From: Galeruca laticollis
Taxonomy: Eukaryota > Arthropoda > Insecta > Coleoptera > Chrysomelidae
DNA: 64,000 nucleotides
NCBI GenBank assembly: GCA_963921935.1
Contig: OY998176.1
Span: forward strand, 83,554,960 to 83,618,959
Direction of reading: 5' to 3'
Numbering within the stretch: the first letter of the stretch is position 1; each line of letters opens with the position of its first letter. The notes beneath the pieces were generated by a model, which was not told the DNA's origin, did no database searches, and was given only the letters and a program-made list of their open reading frames with translations. The position numbers were made by a program, and so were the translations under genes. Below are positions 34,729 to 45,367 of this stretch, piece after piece.

Positions 34729-35495
34729 TCACTTAAGAAGACAGTTTATTAGTGGAGATCTCCCTAGATTTAACTGTTCATTGACAACTTCATATTGTGG
34801 GTTTCTTAAATGTCTTCTAATTTCCAATTCTTCAAGGAAATCCAGTTCTTGTTTATTTTCACAAATATGCAGCACTTCTAGTTTTGTGTTAGGTGTCAAT
34901 GAATCATTAGTATCAAGTAGATGTTTTGCGTAGTGGGATTTATATGGTTGTTTTAATCTGTATGCTCGTAAGTGTTCACTGTATCGGATTTCAAAATTCC
35001 TAAGGGTCTGACCCAAATAGACAGCATTACATTCTGGACATTTGAGTTTATATATACCTGACTTCTTTAATAGTGGTATTTTTGTTTTTACATTTAACAA
35101 TTTTGTACTAACGTTACTTTCCCTTTTAAAAGAAACTGTTGTATTCGTTGCTGAAGATATTGTCTTTGAAATATTATTAGAAATATTTCCTGCATATGTG
35201 ATGGTTTTATAAGTTTTTATTTCATCAGCTTTTTTACTAATTAGTTTATTTATCATATCTAATGGGTAACCGTTGGATGTTGCCATTTGTCTAATTGTAT
35301 TAATCTCTCTATCAAAATTACATTTGTTCATAGGAACTGAAAAAGCTCTATGTATCATTGAATTATATGCCGCCAGTCTGTGTGACATAGGGTGATTGGA
35401 ATTGTCACATCAGTCTGTGTTGGTTTTCGGTAAATTGAATAATCAAGTACATTATTAACTCTTTGAATTTTTAAATCAAGAAAATTGATTGAGCT
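34729..35495 (-). pseudogene. PLE-3 left arm ORF: late RT and GIY-YIG endonuclease
   Basis: An open frame from 35388 to 34729 (219 codons: SHRLAAYNSMIHRAFS, KSGIYKLKCPECNAVYLGQT, ending NCLLK). Upstream, INFLDLKIQR and YRKPTQTDVTIP can be read to about 35495 after a frameshift near 35395. Here the GIY motif is intact and YIG is YLG. About 11 residues of the linker (the VALQLIFPKQT region of PLE-1) are missing. No RT core. Confidence 0.87.
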
Positions 35496-35549
35496 ATGTC
35501 ACTTTTTCCTCTTTTTTTCTAATTAGCTTATTTATCATATCTAATGGAT

Positions 35550-36022
35550 AACATATGCAGGAAATATTTCTAAAAATATTTCAAAGATAATATCTTCAGC
35601 AACGAATACAACAATTTCTTTTAAAACAGAAAGTAGCGTTATTACAAAATTGTTAAATGTAAAAACAAAAATACCACTATTAAAGAAGTCAGGTATATAT
35701 AAACTCAAATGTCCAGAATGTAATGCTGTCTATTTGGGTCAGACCCTCAGGAATTTTGAAATCCGATACAGTGAACACTTACGTGAATACAGATTCAAAT
35801 AACCAGATAAATCCCACTACGCAAAACATCTACTTGATACCAATCATTCATTGACACCTAACACAAAACTAGAAATGCTGCATATTTGTGAAAAGAAACA
35901 AGAACTGGATTTCCTTGAAGAATTGGAAATTAGAAGACATTTAAGAAACCCACAATATGAAGTTGCCAATGAACAGTTAAATCTAGGGAGTTCTCCACTA
36001 ATAAACTGTCTTCTTAAGTGAT
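35550..36022 (+). pseudogene. PLE-3 right arm ORF: GIY-YIG endonuclease part
   Basis: In-frame from ITYAGNISKNISK to NCLLK with one stop near 35802. It has KSGIYKLKCPECNAVYLGQT and RYSEHL, and is an inverted near-copy of the left arm. Confidence 0.85.
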
Positions 36023-36276
36023 AATTGTAATGATCAGCAGATATAGTTTTCCTGGTTTTCTATATCATTTCACAGTTATACTGATCTTAATTGGAAAAAT
36101 GATATCCAGGATATCACCATAGGGCTAATAATATCTAAGCTTCAATATTTGTACTATCACATCTTCTTCTTTTTTCTATAAACATATATTAAGTCAATCA
36201 CAAGTTAGGTCACTTCTTGGTCTAGCCAAAAAGAACTACTAACATCAGGTAGGCATCAAATGAAATGTAACTTCTG

Positions 36277-36318
36277 TCATTCTGACGATGATATTAATTT
36301 ATCGAAACAATTGTCAAT
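36277..36318 (+). ncRNA. Hammerhead ribozyme motif, PLE-3 right arm
   Basis: CATT, CTGACGA, stem II GATA...TATC around a changed loop (TTAATT), GAAA, CAATTG, TC, AATT. The loop differs from PLE-1 while the core and stem are kept. Confidence 0.72.
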
Positions 36319-36447
36319 TTTTTATAATTTTCAATAAATTTTATTATATTGTGGAATTAACTAGAAACCGTGAGTTTCATTTAAAACACTATTATGAGCA
36401 GATTTCACGAAGTAAGGGTCGAGACATTTAAATTCATGATATTTAGC

Positions 36448-37165
36448 TTCTAATGTGTGGATTAATGATTTGTATAATCATTTTTATTATTGTATACTAT
36501 ATCTACTGAGGAAATTAAAGTTGACAGTTAAGATTTTTTGTCTTAAATTCTAGGCAAAGAAAAAAGTTGGCATTCTTCTTATTGTAAATTTTTTAAAATA
36601 AAGTTGAAGATAATGGTCATCAATGAAGATCAGACCAAACAACATAAAACGACGATTCAATGTCACATAATAATAATACAAGTTCATACTACACGAAGTT
36701 TTTGGTCAATAAGAACATCGATTTAATGAGTCATTGCTCGCCTTTGCTCGTTTTAACTCTGAAAGATTTCCTATTCGTATATCTTCAAACAAAATGTGTC
36801 AAGAGCGTTTGTCATCAGCTGAAGCATTCAAGTATTTTAGCGAAATCCACTTCAAAGCGAAAAAAATGTTTAAATATTTTTTGCACCAGGCGACAAGAAT
36901 CTGGGTTCAATTTTATCAAAAACTACACTATTATATACTATTTACATAACTTATTACTAGACACTGTCCAAATCAGAATTCAAACTAACAGTTCTTCAAT
37001 CTCCATTGTATATTTCTGTCGAATTCTCTATAAGATATGACCTGGTTTGTTTTGAATAACAGATTTTTCTGGTCCCCTTTTTACATCTACACGGCCGGAT
37101 TTTGGCGCCTAGAAAAATCTATTCTTTATTTTTCGCAACTCGTTTCTAATCTTCTGGAGAATTCC
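36448..37165. other. Intergenic, nothing recognised
   Basis: Two overlapping frames (36660-37040 and 36734-36949) have no recognisable domain. Confidence 0.5.
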
Positions 37166-37830
37166 ACGTATGGTGGACAATATTTTGATCTACTTCATAT
37201 CATAATTAGAGAACAATCGTTTAGAATTCATCCAGTAAAAAATGAAAAGTATTTAGGTATCTATATTGATAACCACTTAAGATAGAGTGACAATATAGAT
37301 TACACAGTAAAAAATTACAAACAATGCTCTACAAATTTAAATATCTAAGTAGCAATTTACAAACCTCCCCCCCATGTATTAAAACACTGTACCATGCTCT
37401 TATAGAACGTCATCTGCGATATGTAATAATAATATGAGGAAATGCGTTAAGAGCTCATATCCGATGCACTATATTCCGAATGTAAAATAATGGATATTAG
37501 ACAACTTTATTACTATTGTACTATAGGAATTCTCATGAAAATGTAATATGCTTACCATCACATGATTACTCGACTCGTAACAAACATCTACATGTGTTGC
37601 CATTCGTAAAGAAGGCAATAACTCAACGATCGCACTCGTTTATGGCTCCAAAACTCTATAACTCCCTACCTAAAATTGCCAAAAGATTATCAAACAACCA
37701 ATTAAAAAATAGTATATTAAGTATTAAGAACGGTAAGGGTTGTTTACCGATCGACATCAATGTCCTCCAATTTTGCTGCAGACAGGTGAAACCCTTAAGC
37801 GTTCGAGATGCTTATACCATTTTTTGAATA
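37166..37830 (+). pseudogene. LINE ORF2 C-terminal fragment (Jockey/I-like)
   Basis: NEKYLGIYIDNHLR opens the fragment, then degenerate frames. DYSTRNKHLHVLPFVKKAITQRSHSF and PKLYNSLPKIAKRL follow at 37516-37827. The STRNK...TQRSHSF...YNSLP signature is the conserved end of many arthropod LINE ORF2 proteins. Stops and frameshifts; RT core absent. Confidence 0.72.
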
Positions 37831-37927
37831 ATGGTATTGAAATAAATTTCAAATAAAATAATTTAAATTTCTTCGAAATGAACGAAAAGTGACATTTATA
37901 CTTCTCGATCAGTTTAATAGTAATTTT

Positions 37928-38046
37928 CCTAACAAGTGCGGAAAGTGATACTTTTCCGCACGCGACTGCCTTTGACCCGAACGACGCGAAGCGGAGTTCG
38001 AGCAAGCAGTCAAGTGCGGGAAAGACACTTTACGCATGAATTAGGA
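37928..38046. mobile_element. Short foldback/MITE
   Basis: The left end CCTAACAAGTGCGGAAAGTG and the complement of the right end (CCTAATTCATGCGTAAAGTG) form ~42-bp imperfect inverted repeats, each itself partly palindromic (GCGGAAAGT...ACTTTTCCGC). Related core at 10934-10949. Confidence 0.72.
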
Positions 38047-38129
38047 ACATTATTTTTTCTACGACCGCATAAAGATTCAAAAAGCACATTGAAAATATAT
38101 ATTTTATTTCAACATACAAAACATTCCAT

Positions 38130-38415
38130 GAAAATCCAATTATTATTAATATTAATGTTGAAAACACAATTTGTTGCATTCTGCAAATGCGTCAGAATAG
38201 CCAGCTCAGAGTAGTTAGTTGGTGGTAACTGGCTGTTGAGAGTAACACTCGTAGATTGCAAAGTGCATGAAGATGATGGAGACAGCATCGGTTGCAAGTT
38301 GCCAGTAAATGAGAGAATTTTATTCGAGATGGTTTTCTTCCGTTCTACGGGGTCCTCCAAATAACTCTCAGCAACAGCAGTTGACTTCCAGCCCCCAAGA
38401 CGTTTTATGTTGGTT
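38130..38415 (-). pseudogene. Crypton-type tyrosine recombinase, C-terminal part
   Basis: The frame TNIKRLGGWKSTAVAESYLED holds the recombinase signature (GGWKS) and the nucleophilic Tyr in AESYLED. A serine-rich tail follows, ending in a NCVFNI-type motif common in Crypton-derived proteins. It is the 3' part of the gene at 41632-42478, split by an RTE insertion. A start codon at 38360 is internal, not a gene start. Confidence 0.82.
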
Positions 38416-38425
38416 ATCCCTTCGC

Positions 38426-41400
38426 GTAAGGGCGTAAGGGCGTAAGGGGCGAAGGTCGTACCAGCCCAACTGCCAACCTCACCTGCTCGAGCGGTAGTTA
38501 AGCCATCCGGTGCACCCTGCTAGATAACAAACGAGGCTCTGGCGGTCGAGTAACGGCGGCATAACCGTATCCCTAAGTGTTAAGGAAATGTAGCACTCCA
38601 GACCACTCTCCAACACGTTTGGCCAGCGAGGAGAGTCTCGGCCAAATACCCCAAGTATGAATATGGCGATTTTTAAAACAAACGGAAAAATACCCCAGGC
38701 GGGTAGGAACATAGATTCCAAATCCCGTACCTGTAAGGTCAGCCTCACGGATTCTGGGGGAGGCAAAACTTTGCTATCAAATACTAAATTGTACATATCA
38801 TCCTATAACGTGAGAACGCTGCTGTCAGTAGAGAAACTGGTCGAAATGGAAGAAGAACTAAAAAATATAAAGTGGGACATTTTGGGCATAAGCGAAGTAC
38901 GACGAAGAGGAGAACACCAACTGACATTAAAATCAGGTAATCTGTTCCACTACAGAGGAAACGAAGATTGGTCAGAAGGAGGAGTAGGCTTTTTCGTGCA
39001 CAGGAGACTAATACCAGATATAATAGAGATAAAAAGTATCTGCCCCAGAATCATATACGTCATAATAAAACTAAACTCGGATACAATATGAAAGTCATCC
39101 AAGCATACGCACCTACATCGAGTTCAGGAGATGAAGAACTAGAAATCTTCTACGACGACTTAGAAAAAGCCCCCCAAGAACGAAAAATTAATTATACAAT
39201 GATAATCGGCGACTTCAATGCTAAAGTGGGACAGAAACAGGATGAGTCTGAAAATGCATTAGGAGATTTTGGTTACGGACAGAGGAACGAAAGAGGAGAG
39301 ACCCTCGTAAACTATTTACATCAAAATAATTTATACGTTATGAACACCTTCTATAATAAAAAATCTCAAAAGAAATGGACATGGATAAGTCCCGATGGAC
39401 ACACAAAAAACGAAATAGATTTTATAATAACAACAAAGGAAGAAATTATACAAGACGTCACAGTGTTGAATAGGTTCTCCATCGGTAGTGACCATCGAAT
39501 GGTATGAGCGAAAGTCTGTATTAATACCAAAAATGAAAGGAGGAAGCTTCAAAATGATTCCAAAATTAATAATTGGATACCTCCTCAAGACACAACAGCG
39601 TTTAAAGATGATATTGAAGATGGTCTCGATAGAAGCGAATACACTGAAGGTGTAACCGTAGATATAGAGAAATTAAATACGGCGATAATAAACACAATTA
39701 AAAAAGCACAGAAAAAACATTGTAAAATAAATAAAAAAGAACAGAAGTTAAGTACACACACGCTAGACCTCATGAAGAAAAGAGCAGATCTAAGAGATAA
39801 ATACGGAAGAAACAAAGAAAAGTTGAAGGGGCTAAATAGAGAGATAACGAAATCAATAAGATCAGACATACGAAAATATAACACGGAAAATATAAAGATG
39901 GTCATAGAAAACAATAAAAGTCTAAAAGTACTGAGGAAGAAATTCTCTGAGGGGAAGAAGAATATATGCAAACTAACAAATAGGCATGGAGAAATTTCCA
40001 CAAATAGAGAAGAAATCTTAAAGATAACAGAAAAATTTTACTCAGAAATCGATAAGGGAAATGGAGAGGCGAAAAATAAAAAACGCCCAAAAGTCCAAAA
40101 TCAAGGATCGGAACTTATGCCCGAAATTACCATAAACGAAATAAGAAAAGCTTTAGGTGAGATGAAAAATGGAAAGTCCCCGGGAGAAGATGGAATAGTC
40201 GTGGATGCAATTAAACTAGGAGGAATAAAGTTATTAACAACATAGAAGTCGCTTTACAACGAGTGTCTTAAGAAGAAATCTACTCAAACACAATGGAATA
40301 ATGCAATTATCACTCTTCTTCACACTACCGACCTTGGAAATTATAGACCTATTAGTCTGTTATCACACATTTACAAATTATTTACAAAAATCAATACGAA
40401 CAGATTAGAAAATAAATTGGATTCATAACAACCACGGGAGCAAGCTGGATTCCGGTCAGGGTTCGGAACCAACGACCATCTTCAAGTTCTGAAAATCCTA
40501 ATAGAAAAATCAATAGAATAAAATAAGCCACTGGTTCTAATATTTGTTGATTACGAAAAGGCGTTTGATACCATAAATCAAAAAGAAATGCTTCGAGCAT
40601 TAGCTGATTGTCGAATAGATCACCGATACACAGACATGATAGAACACATATATGAAAAAGCTACTGCCTGCGTAAGTCTTCATGAACATACCAAAAAGTT
40701 TAAAATAAAGAGAGGTGTTCGACAAGGCGACACAATCTCGCCAAAATTATTCACCACACTACTGCAATACATGTGTAAATAAATAGATTGGGATGAGTTA
40801 GGAATAAACGTAGACGGCGAAAACCTATGTCACTTAAGATTCGCAGATGATATAGTCTTGATAGCGGATGATATTCACAAGGCGGAAACCATGTTGAGAC
40901 TGTTACAAAATATTTCAAAGAAAATGGGTCTCAAAATAAACATCTGAAAAACGCAAGTGATGACAAATCTCGTATTGGCAGGAGGTATATATTTGAAAGG
41001 AAATCAAGTCCAAGAAACAACGTCCTATAAGTACTTAGGTCACGAGGTAAGCATAACCAGAAATAATCAGGTAAGAGAACTGGGAAGAAGAATAGGATTA
41101 GCATGGTCTGCTTTCGGAAAGCTAAGATATATCCTAAAATCCTCACTGCCCATATGTCTGAAAAGAAAAGTTTTCAACCAGTGTGTTTTACCTGTGTTAA
41201 CATACGGTGCAGAGACCCTAACTCTAACCAAAAAACAACCAACTAAAATAAGAGTAGCTCAACGTGCCATGGAAAGACAAATGCTGGGTTTATCCCTAAG
41301 AGACAGAATACCGAACGCAAAAATTCGAAGAAGAACGAGACTAGTTGATGCCATAGAGAGAATCGCATCCATAAAATGGAACTGGGCGGGTCATATAGCT

Positions 41401-41621
41401 AGACTAACAGACAATAGATGGACTAAAAAGATTATGGAGTGGAGACCGAGACATGAAGCATTTCGAAATAGGGGAAGACCGCTAACACGTTGGCATAACG
41501 ACTTGAGACATATCCATAAAAATTGGATACAAGCAGCACAGGATAGGAAGATATGGGAGCAATCAAGGGAGGCCTATGTCCAGCAGTGGACTGAAGGGAC
41601 TGGGTGATGATGATGATGATG
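38426..41621 (+). mobile_element. RTE/BovB-like LINE inserted in Crypton gene
   Basis: It is flanked by the 10-bp duplication ATCCCTTCGC (38416-38425 and 41622-41631). It starts with a GGGCGTAAGG repeat and a ~230-bp leader, encodes endonuclease and RT, and ends in a (TGA)n/(ATG)n tail (about 41604-41621) directly after the stop codon. Very short 3' UTRs with simple-repeat tails are typical of the RTE group. Near full length. Confidence 0.88.
38657..41607 (+). pseudogene. RTE-like endonuclease-reverse transcriptase, nearly complete
   Basis: An AP-type endonuclease at 38800-39507 shows SSYNVRTL, ILGISEVRR, a frameshift at about 39068, YAPTSSS, MIIGDFNAKVG and the GSDHRM box with the catalytic His. 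A coiled, lysine-rich linker follows. RT runs from about 40120: GKSPGEDGI, then PISLLSHIYKLF, FVDYEKAFDT, RGVRQGDTISPKLF and the active site LRFADDIVLIA (near 40845). The C-terminus has SYKYLGHEVS, LTYGAETL and KWNWAGHIARL, then GRPLTRWHNDL and a QWTEGTG end. One frameshift and about five stops (for example 39507, 40243, 40426, 40782 and 40945). It would use target-primed reverse transcription. Confidence 0.9.
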
Positions 41622-41631
41622 ATCCCTTCGC

Positions 41632-42478
41632 CTGAATCTGCTAGAAACGTTGCCGAGGATCATCTAAAACTGTGACCTGTGTAACGTTTTGGGTTAGGTA
41701 GGCCTAAGTAGGTAGCGATCTCTGCCGGCATTTTACCAAATGTGTTCACGCCTACGCACTGAACAGAACATATGTCTTTTCTGTAATTTATAATAAAAAA
41801 GACGGTGCATGGTGGTAGGAGGCCGTAAATTTGCATACTTTCTATAGAGCTTCAAAAAGGTTCCATTATTTATGTCTTCAGATATAACAAAGGATCTTGA
41901 GGTATGGTTTTTTGAATCGGAAATTTTCACAATAATTAGGTTTCCTTTATCTTGAATATCGTCAAGCGTGACTTTCACAAGCTCCGCTCTACGAAGAGCA
42001 CCGGCTAAAGCATAAACGGTACCTACTTTAATCATAAGATATATCTCATTAGGGGCTAACATAAAATTGGATATGTCTTCTTCGGTAAAAATCTGCGTTT
42101 TATTTGGTCGAAAACCAACATTTTGCTCTTTTAGGAACGATGTCAATTTATGAAACTTGCTTATATCCAGGTTTTGTTTTATTTTAATTAAACATTTCAC
42201 CATCGAGTAACGCGACCATAGTGTATTGTATTTCAGTACCTTACTAAGCTCGGAAATATACGCTAAAAATACCTCTTCTCTGAAGCTATTCACTCCTTTT
42301 TCCTTATACCAGTTTAAAAATTGGTTGTATCGCTGTTCGTATCTTTCTCGTGATTTACTTGGTAACAGGTCTGAATTTACCTCATCTGCAGCCTTTAATA
42401 TTGCTTCGGAAGCTCTTCGTCTGACGAATCCATTAAAATATTGCTTTTATTGAAAATAATTTGAAAAATGCCAGAATC
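41632..42478 (-). pseudogene. Crypton-type tyrosine recombinase, N-terminal and core part
   Basis: Read right to left from a start near 42466 (MDSSDEELP, then a frameshift). A SAM-like N-terminal domain follows (LPSKSRERYEQRYNQF and VFLAYISELS, to about 42170). The catalytic domain has ALAGALRRAELVKV (first Arg), SDSKNHTSRSFVI, a frameshift near 41735, then TYLGLPNPKRYTGHSFR, the H-x-x-R pair. One stop directly follows. The gene continues across the RTE insertion at 38415 with GGWKS and the catalytic Tyr. Cryptons move by recombination through a circle. Dead, but its order of motifs is complete. Confidence 0.85.
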
Positions 42479-42832
42479 GGACACTTCGACAACACTTCGA
42501 CTTGAAACTTTGACGTTTTTGATGACAACTTGGTTGTCATAACAAATCTTTGGTTACCACACCAAACCACTTGACTCAGCTTAGTTTGATTGTTATGAAA
42601 ATGAGTGCAGAAAAGTGGGTAAAAACGCACGATTGTAGAAAAAATATATTTGCATTTTGGTATAAAGTAGGCGGTTGCCAACTTGCCAGTGATATAATTT
42701 GATAATCGTTGGGCAGTTGCTGTTTCCAAGATATTATTTATCAAAAAACAAATGCATTTACTGTGAAACTTAAGATTATATTTTAAAGTCTGTACTTTGA
42801 ACTTGAATTTTCGATTAATTTATTAATATAAA
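42479..42832. other. Region between two divergent Crypton genes
   Basis: About 350 bp separate two head-to-head Crypton starts (42466 minus and 42833 plus). No shared inverted repeat was seen. It may contain both promoters or be the join of two insertions. Confidence 0.4.
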
Positions 42833-43200
42833 ATGAGTGAGAGTGATACTGAAGTAGAAAAAGCGTGGCAAATAGGATGTGAAGCAATAATCCCAGAAAA
42901 ATCCAGAAATCACTATGAGAAAGTCTACAAAATGTTTAAGAATTGGAGTAAGGAGAAGAATTGTACCAGTATTAATGAAAAAGTGTTGTTGGCATATTTT
43001 GTTCGGCGAAATGAGACATTGAAATCACCTGGTAGTCTTTGGGCAGAATATTCTATGTTGAAAAGCACTATTTTTTTAAAGATGATATCGATATTTCAAC
43101 ATTTCATACTTTGATTGCCTGTCTAAAGAGGAAAAATATTGGACATAGACCTAAGAAAGCTGCTGTGTTTACCAAAAAACAGATTAAAAACTTTTTTTTT
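42833..43200 (+). pseudogene. Second Crypton recombinase, N-terminal fragment
   Basis: MSESDTEVEKAW, then IIPEKSRNHYEKVYKMFKNW, EKVLLAYFVRRNE, SLWAEYSMLKSTI, a frameshift, then IDISTFHTLIACLKRKNIG and AVFTKKQIKNFF. It matches, block by block, the SAM-like N-terminal domain of the gene at 41632-42478. The catalytic domain is missing. Confidence 0.8.
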
Positions 43201-44085
43201 GTTCCTTTTGTGTAATGATAAAGTAATACATTATTTAGGACCACTTAAATGTATGTAGGGCTAAGACGTCGGTAAGTAATATACTTACCGACGTCTGAAC
43301 GGACTGGACTTAGAAACCAGTAAACACAACCTACCGCGCAAAAAACACTTAAAATGAATAATTTTGACACACCAATGATTACTATTACATACTTTGTGGA
43401 ATTGGAATGATAAGCATTGACATATAAAATCCTAATTAGTGTATACAAAACAGTGTCTAGTCTTAAGGACAAAACTAATACTCACTCTTCCATTATGTAT
43501 TACAACAATTTTAACATTGTTTTAGATATTTATAGTCTGTTTCTTATTTACTGACAGCACGCGAAAAGGTCACAGCTGCTAGTCACGTAGTAAAGCATAA
43601 GCGTCACAGTTCATCTAAGGAATTTATTTACTATTTAATTTTATACCCGATCTGATAATAAAAATTCGGTTAGTTAAAACAACTAACTGACCTCCATACA
43701 TTTGTAGAGTACATACAATTAAAACAATAAATTATTTTTGAAATAATCTTGTAACGCAACTATTCTGACTGAATATTTCATTAATTATCTTGAGAATTTG
43801 AAGCAGGTCAATTCTTGGGAGACATATTAACAAACCATTTATCAATTCATTCTCCAGATAATTACTTTCTGATTTTCGAAATGTTGATAATAACATTTCC
43901 AAGAAACATTACAATAGGGTCCTACTAGGGATTGTCCCAATGACTACTTAGAAATTTTGCAGGTATATACGGTGAAACTTGGTCTCGCCCAAATTTGTAT
44001 AATTTGTTTTGCTTACAGTCGCTTATGTTCCATAAGTGTTGTGAAAAATGTCTTAAAGTTTTACCCCAGTAAAGTGTAAGAGCGT
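43201..44085. other. Intergenic with a perfect palindrome
   Basis: The palindrome is listed separately (43264-43296). The rest is AT-rich with no domain. Confidence 0.5.
43264..43296. repeat. Perfect hairpin, 15-bp arms
   Basis: AGACGTCGGTAAGTA, loop ATA, then the exact complement TACTTACCGACGTCT. Each arm contains the ACGTC half of a TGACGTCA-like site. Origin unknown. Confidence 0.9.
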
Positions 44086-44086
44086 G

Positions 44087-45260
44087 ATTAGCTTACAAAC
44101 GAAGACTGTAGTGTTAAATGTGCATGATGCTGTTGTACATCGATTGCCGGCTGCTACTGTTAGAAATATAGTTTCGACATGTTCCAATATGACAGGAGTT
44201 AGTGAATCTACTATTTACAGGCTTTGAAGAGAGTGGAAAAATGGAAATATATCTCCACCTAAAAAGCCAACTGGAAGAAAACCATTTGACCTTGATGAAC
44301 ATATGCAAAATACAATAAGACGAAAACTACATGAATTATATTTTAAAAAAAGAGATCCCAACCCTTCACAGAATTCTAAGAATGGTGAAGGAGGACGAGA
44401 ATTTGCCTGACATAGGGCGAAAAACTTTGTGGGAAATATTACACAAATTAAATTTTACTTGGGAGAAGCAAAGTCGCAGATCAGTGCTAATCGACAACGA
44501 AGAAATAATATGTTGGAGACGCCAGTATTTACCAGATATCCGAAAATACAGACAGGAGGGAAGACAAATCTATTATCTAGACGAGACATGGCTCAATGAA
44601 GGACATTCAGTGAAAAAAATATGACAGGACAAAAGTATTCAAACCAGTCGTCAAGCTTTCATAGAAGGTTTATCTACTGGACTGAAAACTCATATCGGTA
44701 AAGGTAGCCGACTAATAACAACGCATATTGGATGCAATCAAGGGTTCGTTGAAGGTGGTTTACTGGAGTTTCAGTCAACATCAACCAAAGACTATCATGA
44801 AGAAATGACTGCAGATGTATTTTACACAAATGGTTGAATTAATTCCAAATAATGCTGTAATCGTTATAGACAATGCCACTTATCATTCGCGATTAACAGA
44901 AAATCTTCCTCTTGGAGAAAAGCTGATATTAGAAACTGGTTAATCGTAAAAGATATACCAAGCTACAATTTAAAAAGTTTTTTATTGATGAAATAGTCAA
45001 GAATCGTGGGATAACGGTGCTTCGTTTGCCGCCATACCATTGTGAATTAAATGCGATAGAGTTAATATGGGCCCACATGAAAGGTTATGTAGCTAGACAT
45101 AATAAAACATTTAAAACGAAAGATGTTCGTGAACTCATGAAGTACTCATTGACGACAATAACTGAAGCGAACTGGAGGGACGAATCATGTAATTAAAGAG
45201 GAAGAGAAAATGTGGGTTTTAGATAACCTCATAGAACAAACTATAGAACCGATAGTGATC
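44087..45260 (+). pseudogene. DDE_3 (Tc1/mariner-related) transposase with wide DD-E spacing
   Basis: N-terminal HTH at about 44105-44290 (VVLNVHDAV, TGVSESTIYRL, stop, KKPTGRKPFDLDEH). A second helix-turn-helix and core follow at 44290-44624: IRRKLHELYF, IPTLHRILRMVKED, TLWEILHKLNF, RRQYLPDIRKYR and YYLDETWLN (first Asp). More follows in shifted frames: NNAVIVIDNATYHSRLTE (second Asp, near 44868), FFIDEIVKNRGITVLRLPPYH, and CELNAIELIWAHMKG (Glu, near 45058). By rough count 60 or more residues separate the second Asp and the Glu. Several stops and shifts. No terminal repeats found. Confidence 0.78.
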
Positions 45261-45367
45261 TCTCTCGACAAGTCTTCGGATGATTATTGTATGGTCAGCA
45301 AAGAGGATGATACTATAGATTGAATTTTATATTTCCTGTAAATGGTATGTTTACTTTACTCAATATA

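Larger units (their letters stand above)
34363..36435. mobile_element. Penelope-like element PLE-3 (foldback)
   Basis: It is flanked by ATGATATT(C/T)AGC (34351-34362 and 36436-36447), a 12-bp duplication with one mismatch. The left arm (minus) runs to about 35500 and the right arm (plus) from about 35552. Between them lies a ~50-bp extra copy of a coding piece in left-arm orientation (35505-35550), so the junction is complex. Both arms carry end of ORF, UTR and hammerhead. A ~50-bp tail with AGTAAGGGTCGAGACA lies only at the right end, as in PLE-1, so PLE-1 and PLE-3 are one family. Confidence 0.88.

Noticed and set aside
38109..38360. Independent small gene
   Set aside because: It is the C-terminal end of the Crypton recombinase split by the RTE insertion.
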